Source: Sulfurovum sp.
Lineage (GTDB): Bacteria > Campylobacterota > Campylobacteria > Campylobacterales > Sulfurovaceae
Direction of reading: 5' to 3'
Length of the DNA stretch: 64,000 nt
Assembly: GCA_030949725.1 (NCBI GenBank)
Contig: JAUZSE010000003.1
Coordinates: forward strand, 1 to 64,000
Shown here one piece after another: positions 57,789 to 64,000 of the stretch. Each line of letters opens with the position of its first letter. Position 1 is the stretch's first letter. The position numbers and the translations under genes were made by a program. Below the pieces are notes generated by a model. It was not told the origin of the DNA, did not search any database, and saw only the letters and a list, made by a program, of their open reading frames with translations.

Positions 57789-58758
57789 TACAGGATAATT
57801 ATTTTCTTTTACTGCACACATTAAAGCTGTCAAAGCATTTTTATTTTTATAATTAATATCTGCCTTATTCTCAATCAATAATTTTATAGTACTTGTCGCA
57901 TACTTATCTTTACACGCTATCATTAAAGAAGTAAAGCCTTTATCATTTTCTGCATTTATATTAATTTTATTAATTATTAAAAGTTTTGTAATTTCATCAT
58001 TATGTACTTTTTTGTCTAACATATAATTTAGGGATAACATCAAAGCATTAACACCATCACCAAAAACCTGATTTACATCTATCTTACTTTCAAGTAGTAA
58101 TTTAACAATATCATAAGAGTTCTCTATTGTAGCAATCAATAATAAAGATTTTTTCCATTTGAAATGTAAATAATTCACATCCGATATTTTATATGTTTTT
58201 ATCAATTTTTCTAGTAAGTCAAAGTTGTTCTTACCAACAGCATAAAATAAAGAACTACTACTCATATCCAATTTATCACCATAGGTGACTTGACATCTAT
58301 GAATGAAGAAGTTTATAAACCTCTTTATCATCATTTAAAATAGCCATTTTCAATGCATTCCATCCAATATAATTATATTCTTTAACATCAGCTCCTTTTT
58401 TTATAAGTAATTCAATAATATTCCAGTCTTTCTGTAATAAAGCATATTTCAAGGGTGTATAAACTCCTATCAAAGGTTTTAAATTAACTTCATAATTTAT
58501 ATTAGCACCATATTTCAAAAGTTCTTCAATTATTTTAATATTACCTTTCTGTATAGCTAAAAATAAAGGTGTCCAATTTTCATTATTTTCAATATTAATA
58601 TTCTTATAGTTATGTTCTATTAACAAAATAATAATGTCAGTATTTAAATGAAAAACTGCATTAAGGTTAATATTAGATATATCATATCCTTGACGAATTA
58701 ACTTTTTTATCTTTGAATTATCCTTGTAAAGTAGAGCTTGTTCAAGTTTAGTTAACAT
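57788..58758 (-). pseudogene. Ankyrin-repeat protein, N-terminal part, IS-interrupted and frameshifted
   Basis: About 322 residues of ankyrin repeats, from ATG 58758 (AAAGGA upstream; MLTKLEQALLYKDNSKIKKL) to the ISAzo13 junction. Repeats are evident: WTPLFLAIQKGNIKIIEELLKYGANIN, YTPLKYALLQKDWNIIELLIKKGADV, FTSLMIACKDKYATSTIKLLIENKADIN. A frameshift near 58309-58314 (CTTCTTC; one base extra) separates KEVYKL from FIHRCQVTYGDKLDM. The joined protein with 55012-56177 would be about 710 residues, a repeat-domain sensor linked to a kinase-like end. First gene of the operon. Confidence 0.72.
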
Positions 58759-58775
58759 TGATATAAATCCTTTAT

Positions 58776-58815
58776 ATTTAAGTTTTACTATTATAACCCA
58801 AATTATACCCATATT
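58776..58815 (-). promoter_or_regulatory. Candidate promoter region of the ankyrin/receiver operon
   Basis: On the minus strand this stretch contains GGGTATAATTTGGG and TTATAATAG, two -10-like sequences 20-55 bp before the ankyrin ATG. Either could serve; there is no clear -35. Confidence 0.4.
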
Positions 58816-58859
58816 TTGTCCATAAAACAATAGTATAAAAATAAAAGTATTTTCATAAA

Positions 58860-58872
58860 GACATAATATGTC
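58860..58872. promoter_or_regulatory. 13-bp perfect palindrome in the divergent gap
   Basis: GACATAATATGTC lies between the divergent ankyrin operon and the Gly/Ala-rich gene, 12 bp before a TATAAT (58885-58890) for the latter. It could be an operator, perhaps of the WYL regulator encoded in the operon; this is inference from position. Confidence 0.4.
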
Positions 58873-58884
58873 CATCTAACATAT

Positions 58885-58890
58885 TATAAT
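58885..58890 (+). promoter_or_regulatory. -10 element for the Gly/Ala-rich gene
   Basis: TATAAT in ATATTATAATTG, 80 bp before the start at 58970. The palindrome at 58860-58872 occupies the -35 zone. Confidence 0.45.
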
Positions 58891-58969
58891 TGCACCATCA
58901 AAACACGAGGATTTGATTTGACTCTCTGTCTATCATTAAACTAATATATTTTCTATGAAAGGAAAAACA

Positions 58970-59290
58970 ATGTCTAAAAAATCTAAAATTATTGGAGCAG
59001 GTACTGGACTTGCTTCTGCAACTGTCGCAGGAACAACTGCCTCTTCTGTAGTAGGTGCTTCTGCTGCTGGTATTATGTCTGCTACGGCAGGAACGGCAGG
59101 GGCTTCTCTTGCTGGTGTGGCTGGTGCATCAGGACTTGCAGGTGGTGCAGCCACTGCTTCTGGTATGGCAGCTATTGGTTCAGCTGTGGGTGGAGGTATG
59201 GCAACGGGTGCCATCATCACGGCTGCTGCACCTATAGCTATTATTGGAGCGGTAGGCTATGGTCTCGTGAGTCTATGGGATGAGTGGTAG
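58970..59290 (+). CDS. Small glycine/alanine-rich hydrophobic protein (glycine-zipper or bacteriocin-like)
   Basis: 106 residues. Start ATG 58970 with AAAGGAAAAACA upstream. After a basic MSKKSKIIGAGTG comes an almost unbroken run of Gly, Ala, Ser, Thr and small hydrophobics (GGAATASGMAAIGSAVGGG, AAAPIAIIGAVGYGLV), ending in LWDEW. GxxxG-like spacing suggests packed membrane helices. Composition resembles glycine-zipper proteins and some Gly-rich class II bacteriocins; no export or immunity gene is next to it. Function unknown. The antisense Pro/Ala-rich reading frame is a shadow. Confidence 0.75.
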   Translation: MSKKSKIIGAGTGLASATVAGTTASSVVGASAAGIMSATAGTAGASLAGVAGASGLAGGAATASGMAAIGSAVGGGMATGAIITAAAPIAIIGAVGYGLVSLWDEW

Positions 59291-59435
59291 CAATACTATT
59301 CTTTCTTTTCGCTAATGACAATAAAGGGGTAGTTAAGTACCCAAATGGAATAAAACAATAACATATTTATTGGAATTGAACTCTATATCTGTAAATACTT
59401 TATAGGTGTATAGTTCCCTGATAATATCTCTATCA

Positions 59436-60074
59436 TCATCCACCCTGCAACCAAGTAAAAAAATCTCCTAATGGGTCGAAATATGGAGATTCCGTATGTA
59501 TATATCCTTGATACTCTTTGTTTGGAAACTGTCTGTTTGAAGATTGTCTCTTAGGTGATAGTTCTTTTTTTTCAGATCCTCCAGCTTCTTTCCATTCAAA
59601 CAGTTGCCGAAGTTCTCCACCATCTAGCCATACTCCATGCCTAAGACATCTATCAACTATCACCCCACTTACTGCTCTGTAATTGATCCGTTGCATCAGA
59701 TTTTCGCAGATGGGGCATTTTCTATATCTGATGACCGTTTCTCTCTTTTGTCTCGGATTTTCTTGTATAAAACGAAGCACTTTATAATCTATTTTGGCTC
59801 TTTCATTTTTTTCTCTTTTAATAAGCTGTTCTAAGATATCTTCCGTTATAAATACGCCATCACAATCGTTACATCGTTTGACAAGTACTCTTTCTTTGAG
59901 TCCTATATTTATAGTGTCAAATGCTGTATCACATACGGGACAGTCATGATCCGCACTTTTTTCTTCAATCTCAATAGGGGAAAGAACCCTAAGATTAAAT
60001 GGGTTTCGTTGACCACAGTAGTTGCAAATAGGACCTTTTATCGGTAAAGGAGCTGAACAAAAATTGCACTTCAC
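59436..60074 (-). CDS. Zinc-ribbon (zf-TFIIB-like) protein
   Basis: 212 residues, GTG start directly after the SPFH gene. Three zinc-binding pairs: MKCNFCSAPLPIKGPICNYCG, HDCPVCDTAFDT...KRCNDCDGVFI, and RKCPICENLM...DRCLRHGVWLDGGEL. The last two match the zf-TFIIB type (C-P-x-C ... C-x-x-C/H-G-x-W-x-D-x-GE). The tail is Ser/Lys/Asn-rich. It forms a two-gene unit with the SPFH protein, a pairing seen in other bacteria; probably membrane-associated stress or trafficking function. Confidence 0.75.
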   Translation of the reverse strand: MKCNFCSAPLPIKGPICNYCGQRNPFNLRVLSPIEIEEKSADHDCPVCDTAFDTINIGLKERVLVKRCNDCDGVFITEDILEQLIKREKNERAKIDYKVLRFIQENPRQKRETVIRYRKCPICENLMQRINYRAVSGVIVDRCLRHGVWLDGGELRQLFEWKEAGGSEKKELSPKRQSSNRQFPNKEYQGYIHTESPYFDPLGDFFTWLQGG

Positions 60075-61073
60075 CTATACTTCTTTAAGAATCGATTTCT
60101 TTTTATTTTCGTATTCTTCATCTGTGATAAGTTCAGCTTCAAATAGTTCTTTTAAGTGCTGTAATCTTTGAGCGACGTTTTTTTGTTCAGGTTCAGGAGT
60201 AACAAACGGTTTATTTAGCCCGGGAGATAAGACATCACCTGCATTCGCACCAAGTAAAACTCCTGCTGCTCCACCTTCATTATTTGCGGCATCTTCAAGA
60301 GCATCTAGTTGTCTCATATCTTTATAGCTTACGCCAACCTTTTTGGCAGCAAAATGTGTTGCCTGTGTGTCTGATATTTTATCTATACGCCTTTTTGTGT
60401 TTTCATCAAATTCTGTTCCCTCTATCCTAAAATCAAACAGAGTGAAACCAAATGTATGAAACTCTTTATCAATCTTATCCCTCAAAGCATTTCCCAACTC
60501 TTCTCTTTGCGCATCTATATGATTGTATGATACTTTTGACTCTGCGAACATATCACTCATGGGATGAACCAATCGGGCATTAACGATCTTTCTAAATTCT
60601 TCTATACCAAAATACTCTTGTTCACCGACAATAGAGACAAAGAATGTCTTAGCATCTTTAATCTGCATACTGTAATTTCCAAAAGCGAACAATTCGACAG
60701 GAAACTCATAGATAGGGTCAATATATTTGATAGGTGCTATGGTTCCCCATTTTTGATCAGTGATAAGATTCTTCTTGTAAAAATAAAATTCAGCTTTATG
60801 CTCACTCTCAAAGAATTGCATCACTTTTTTAAGTGTTGTAATAAATGGGATATTGTCGGTCTTTATATTAAAAAGCCCTTCACTATCGAAAACAGCTTTT
60901 ATCTTTCCTTCATATACAAGTATACACCCTTGCGTGGGACCTACTATCAGTTTGGATGCATTTTTAATTTCATCACCATTACTACTCCATCGATAGAACA
61001 GTGTATCGTTGTTATCATTATCCCATTGGATGACTGAACGCAGTTGTCTTTTGAGTGGATCAAAAAATGCCAT
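60075..61073 (-). CDS. SPFH/Band-7-like protein with C-terminal SHOCT motif
   Basis: 332 residues, AGGAG ribosome site. MAFFDPLKRQLRSVIQWDNDNND... FYRW resembles the SPFH-domain 'virion core'/YdjI-type proteins. Residues 30-250 form the SPFH region, and the C-terminus LKELFEAELITDEEYENKKKSIL is a SHOCT motif. No transmembrane helix is seen; such proteins bind membranes peripherally. The zinc-ribbon gene follows without a gap. The promoter TGGTATAAT lies at 61099-61107. Confidence 0.83.
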   Translation of the reverse strand: MAFFDPLKRQLRSVIQWDNDNNDTLFYRWSSNGDEIKNASKLIVGPTQGCILVYEGKIKAVFDSEGLFNIKTDNIPFITTLKKVMQFFESEHKAEFYFYKKNLITDQKWGTIAPIKYIDPIYEFPVELFAFGNYSMQIKDAKTFFVSIVGEQEYFGIEEFRKIVNARLVHPMSDMFAESKVSYNHIDAQREELGNALRDKIDKEFHTFGFTLFDFRIEGTEFDENTKRRIDKISDTQATHFAAKKVGVSYKDMRQLDALEDAANNEGGAAGVLLGANAGDVLSPGLNKPFVTPEPEQKNVAQRLQHLKELFEAELITDEEYENKKKSILKEV

Positions 61074-61098
61074 AATGTCTCCTGTTTTTTATGTATTT

Positions 61099-61107
61099 AT
61101 TATACCA
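61099..61107 (-). promoter_or_regulatory. Extended -10 for the SPFH/zinc-ribbon operon
   Basis: TGGTATAAT on the minus strand (ATTATACCA on the plus), about 26 bp before the SPFH ATG. A strong extended -10. Confidence 0.6.
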
Positions 61108-61197
61108 ATATAGTTTTGAATATAAAAGTTTTATCGGACTAAAAAAGCTTCCCGTAGGCTTATTGAACAAGCTCAGTATATTTTTGAACACAAACTT

Positions 61198-62562
61198 CTA
61201 AACATAAAACCTAGAAGTCCTCAACAACTTCAAAGCATAGGCTATCTTCTCTTTAAGTTCCACTTCTTTTTCACATAAGAGTGGATTGGTATCTAACCTT
61301 GTGTTGTCTGCCTGTTCTTTTATGTATGTTAGAATGATTGCACGTTCTTTACAGTTACGGTATTCTCGTAGAGGCTTAAAAAGGATATTGAGTTCTTCAA
61401 TCAGTCTTTGGGTCTCTTTTTCTCCTATGATATGATAGAAATCTTCTAAAAGTGTCTGAAGAGAATCCATAAATGTATAAAATTCTTCAAGCATCTCTTC
61501 ATCATAGCCCTCTTTTGTTTGGGCAAGTAAGGCTTCCAGTTGATGCAACTTATTTCTAACTATTTTTTTGACTTCTTTACTTAAAGAACGATATTGCTGA
61601 TGTTGTTGATCATAAAGTTCTCGTGTAAGTATCTGTATGAGATGCCCAAAAGGTTGTGACAAAAGCATCTGAGTCACTTCTTTTTCTTCTTCGGAAGTGA
61701 GGGTTTTGAGTTCACTGTGAAGACTTAACTTTGCATTTTTACGTGTAGCACTCAATTCTTCCAAAAAATACAAAGTGCGTAATAATTTTGTTTCTTCATA
61801 ATAACGTAGCAGTAAAGCTTTGGCAAAATTCTGTACTCCGGGGGTAAAAAATTCTGAAAAAGTATCTAAGATGGTAGCAATACGACGCATAAGCACACGT
61901 AAACGGTGCAGTGTAGCACTCAAATGTTTACGCTGATAATTTACTTTATAATAATGTAAAAGACGCAAATTTTTGTAAAGTAGTAACGCCACGCCATCAC
62001 GTATATAAAGTCGCCGTGGAACTTGCCAGAAAAAGAGATTTGCAGATTCAAATGCATCTATTTTGTCAAACAATTTGTTAAGATCATACTCTCTTGGTTT
62101 CACATATATAGATAGAGCCTTATCATTATATTTTTCATCATGATCAATCTCTTTAAGGATAAAAGGTTGCAAGGTCTCCAAAGTGTAAGATTCTCTCATG
62201 CTCTTTGCATCTTTAAAGTAGGCAAGCAAAATATACAGTCCTTTACGTTTTTTTAAATATTTGGAGACCACAAAAATTTCATCGTCTACAACAACGCTAT
62301 AAGACTGCTTGAGTATTTTTTTACCCCTATGATTTTCACGTTGTGACAGGTATTCTTTTTGTGTCACCCCTACATATTCGTCATCTTCCTTTCCCATCGT
62401 TACTTTTGTATAAATATTAGGGAAAGTTCTAAGATAGTAACACTCTATATTATTTGCTGATTTAATATAAAATTGCTCTGTCTTCTCAAGGCTTGATTTC
62501 TGTTCTTTGAGCCAGCGTAAGATGTCAGCTGATATCAAAAATTTGCATTGTATTTTATTCAT
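61198..62562 (-). CDS. CYTH-like/CHAD-domain protein
   Basis: 454 residues. The N-terminal 150 residues look like a degenerate CYTH/triphosphate tunnel domain (KIQCKFLISADILRWL; TKVTMGKEDDEYVG). The C-terminal half is a CHAD domain: the hallmark HLSATLHRLRVLMRRIATILDTFSEFF, with conserved His and Arg, then regularly spaced helices rich in basic residues. CHAD domains bind polyphosphate granules. With ppx broken in this window, polyphosphate metabolism may be altered. No neighbour link is seen. Confidence 0.82.
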   Translation of the reverse strand: MNKIQCKFLISADILRWLKEQKSSLEKTEQFYIKSANNIECYYLRTFPNIYTKVTMGKEDDEYVGVTQKEYLSQRENHRGKKILKQSYSVVVDDEIFVVSKYLKKRKGLYILLAYFKDAKSMRESYTLETLQPFILKEIDHDEKYNDKALSIYVKPREYDLNKLFDKIDAFESANLFFWQVPRRLYIRDGVALLLYKNLRLLHYYKVNYQRKHLSATLHRLRVLMRRIATILDTFSEFFTPGVQNFAKALLLRYYEETKLLRTLYFLEELSATRKNAKLSLHSELKTLTSEEEKEVTQMLLSQPFGHLIQILTRELYDQQHQQYRSLSKEVKKIVRNKLHQLEALLAQTKEGYDEEMLEEFYTFMDSLQTLLEDFYHIIGEKETQRLIEELNILFKPLREYRNCKERAIILTYIKEQADNTRLDTNPLLCEKEVELKEKIAYALKLLRTSRFYV

Positions 62563-62598
62563 AATTTCGATTATAGCAAAGAATACTGTGATATAGAA

Positions 62599-62627
62599 TT
62601 GACATAAAACCCATTTTAAACTATAAT
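62599..62627 (+). promoter_or_regulatory. Perfect sigma-70 consensus promoter for yidD
   Basis: TTGACA (62599-62604), a 17-base spacer, then TATAAT (62622-62627). Full -35 and -10 consensus with ideal spacing is unusual in Campylobacterota. It directs transcription toward the mini-ORF at 62645 and yidD. Confidence 0.75.
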
Positions 62628-62644
62628 TGGCTAAAAGAGGTTTT

Positions 62645-62704
62645 ATGCAATCTACTCAGTATTTTTATAACAAAAATAATTTAAAATCTCCTCTACACCT
62701 ATGA
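62645..62704 (+). CDS. 19-codon leader ORF coupled to yidD
   Basis: ATG with AGAGG four bases before it, coding [19 protein letters not shown], and a TGA that overlaps the yidD ATG (ATGA). It starts 18 bp after the -10 of a consensus promoter, so is first on the transcript. It may be a leader peptide ensuring coupled translation, or a chance ORF. Confidence 0.45.
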   Translation: MQSTQYFYNKNNLKSPLHL

Positions 62705-63069
62705 ATAAAACTGACTTTTTCTTAGCACCCATCAAAGGCTATCAATACATTTCCAAAATGCTACCTGCATCTTGTCGTTACTATCCCTCTTGTTCGGAGT
62801 ATGCTTCTTGGCAGTTTGAATTTACTACACCCCATAAGGCACTCACCCAAAGCACTTTGCGTATACTACGCTGTAACCCATTTTTTAAAGGTGGTATAGA
62901 CTATCCTTTGGTTGATTATAGCCCTCGCAAACATCTTTCTATTCTCAAATTTAATATATTTTGTGGCAAAATAGATGTACTCTATTGGCTCATACCCCAA
63001 AGTATGTCTGCTGATAATTCAAAATATTATATTTTAAAGGACTTCGATGCAATTAACCGCTCCACTTGA
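62701..63069 (+). CDS. yidD: Membrane protein insertion efficiency factor YidD
   Basis: 122 residues. The YidD signature is clear: [16 protein letters not shown] with the conserved cysteines and [14 protein letters not shown]. It assists membrane insertion with YidC; it is usually next to rnpA and yidC but here is followed by pyrC, whose ATG lies within its last codons. The C-terminal 40 residues after the core are longer than in most YidD proteins. Confidence 0.9.
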   Translation: MNKTDFFLAPIKGYQYISKMLPASCRYYPSCSEYASWQFEFTTPHKALTQSTLRILRCNPFFKGGIDYPLVDYSPRKHLSILKFNIFCGKIDVLYWLIPQSMSADNSKYYILKDFDAINRST

Positions 63070-64000
63070 CATGCACCTACACCTCAGAGATGGTGAAATG
63101 TTGGAAAATATCGCAAAATCTAGTGCCTGTACATTTTCAGGTGCCATTATCATGCCCAATCTTGTACCTCCTGTGAGTACCAAAGAAGATGTCATTGCCT
63201 ATAAACAGCGTATTATGGCAGCCGTGGGAGAAGAGAATTTCACACCTTATATGACCATTTTTTTTAAACCTTCTTATGACAAAGCATTTTTAGAATCTAT
63301 CAAAGATGAAATAACCGCTATCAAACTCTACCCCGCAGGTATCACTACCAATTCAGAAGGTGGCGTAAGTGGTTTTGATGTAGAAGAGTTACGTCCCGCA
63401 CTTACTGCAATGTCCCAACTCAATATACCACTGTGTGTACACGGTGAGACCAATGGTTTTGTGATGGACAGAGAAGCTGAATTTGTGAGTATCTATGAAA
63501 GATTGGCTACGGCTTTTCCCAAACTCAAAATCATCATGGAGCATATCACTACAAAAGAAAGTGTAGCAGTACTTGATAGGTTTGAAAACCTTTATGCAAC
63601 TATCACCCTGCACCATCTACTTATCACCCTAGATGATGTCGCGGGTGGTATGCTCAAACCTCATCTTTTTTGTAAACCCATAGCCAAACGCCCAGAAGAC
63701 AGATCTGCACTGCTCAAAGTGGCACTAGAAGCGCATCCAAAAGTGATGTTTGGTTCAGACTCTGCACCACATCCACGACATGCCAAAGAAGCTTGTGGTT
63801 GTGCCGCAGGTGTATTTACTGCACCTATTGCTCTACAAGTTTTAGCTGAACTTTTTGCGAAAGAAAATGCTTCTATAGAAAATCTTCAAGCTTTTATTTC
63901 TGGTAATGCTCAGAGTATTTATGCTGTCACACCCCCAAACAAAACCGTTATTTTAGAAAAGAAACCCTTTACAGTACCTTCTGATTATAATGGTGTTGTA
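63047..64000 (+). CDS. pyrC: Dihydroorotase, 3' end beyond the window
   Basis: At least 318 residues, no stop before 64000. Start ATG 63047 with AAAGGA upstream, overlapping yidD. Pyrimidine synthesis: cyclises carbamoyl aspartate. Metal ligands: [11 protein letters not shown] (two His), [15 protein letters not shown] (carbamylated Lys), CVHGE, IMEHITT, and GSDSAPH (Asp). These are type II (PyrC, E. coli-like) dihydroorotase motifs. Family is certain. Confidence 0.94.
   Translation, partial: MQLTAPLDMHLHLRDGEMLENIAKSSACTFSGAIIMPNLVPPVSTKEDVIAYKQRIMAAVGEENFTPYMTIFFKPSYDKAFLESIKDEITAIKLYPAGITTNSEGGVSGFDVEELRPALTAMSQLNIPLCVHGETNGFVMDREAEFVSIYERLATAFPKLKIIMEHITTKESVAVLDRFENLYATITLHHLLITLDDVAGGMLKPHLFCKPIAKRPEDRSALLKVALEAHPKVMFGSDSAPHPRHAKEACGCAAGVFTAPIALQVLAELFAKENASIENLQAFISGNAQSIYAVTPPNKTVILEKKPFTVPSDYNGVV

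Noticed and set aside
58936..59220. Pro/Ala-rich protein on the minus strand opposite the Gly/Ala-rich gene
   Set aside because: It is the antisense shadow of GC-rich Gly/Ala codons, with no ribosome site. The plus-strand frame has a good start and promoter.

Overview
The window comes from a member of the Campylobacterota, most likely a Sulfurovum/Sulfurimonas-like epsilonproteobacterium. The DNA is AT-rich. It carries an HsrA/CosR-type orphan regulator, a futalosine-pathway menaquinone gene (mqnE), a YfhL-type ferredoxin, a Bat aerotolerance operon, and the usual order leuS-lptE-folC-mfd. No rRNA, tRNA or CRISPR array was seen.

Layout. 1-7.4 kb: DHH phosphoesterase, nadC, a one-polypeptide restriction-modification enzyme wedged between nadC and nadA, then plsY, folB, hsrA and a ferredoxin. 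7.4-11.8 kb: ppx/gppA split by a Tn5-like IS4-family element that is itself split by a second IS; both insertions have inverted repeats and target duplications, and removing them restores the reading frames. 11.8-23.3 kb: bamA, tyrA, the seven-gene moxR-DUF58-bat operon, and a histidine kinase/response regulator pair. 23.4-34 kb: mfd, folC, lptE, leuS, two small genes, dnaX, and the siroheme genes. 34-37 kb: a RelE/Phd toxin-antitoxin pair, a phosphoribosyltransferase, and an ATPase plus TOPRIM-like (DUF3226) pair that resembles PARIS/OLD-type defence. 37-44 kb: mqnE, glnD, glmS and an AAA_14/DUF4143-type ATPase. 44-48.7 kb: yajC-secD-secF with an exact 1,847-bp tandem duplication that creates an extra SecF-SecD chimeric gene. 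48.7-50 kb: lnt. 50-58.8 kb: an accessory operon read on the minus strand, consisting of an ankyrin-repeat protein with a degenerate kinase-like ATPase end, a pseudo-receiver protein, a RelBE-like toxin-antitoxin pair, a dual receiver protein and a WYL regulator. Two copies of an ISAzo13-family element have landed in it. 59-64 kb: a glycine/alanine-rich small protein, a zinc-ribbon/SPFH pair, a CYTH-like/CHAD protein, yidD and the start of pyrC.

The strongest candidate for something undescribed is the 50-58.8 kb operon. It has the logic of a phosphorelay (repeat-domain sensor, receivers, transcriptional output) but a degenerate kinase and a pseudo-receiver. It is loosely similar to Detocs-type two-component defence.

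Quality caveat. More than 20 genes or IS copies carry one-base frameshifts, mostly in runs of A or T, and two core genes have TGA where Trp is expected. TGA is a normal stop elsewhere here (ATGA stop/start overlaps). Much of this may be consensus error from long reads, so most frameshifted core genes are listed as CDS over their reconstructed extent, with the break described.
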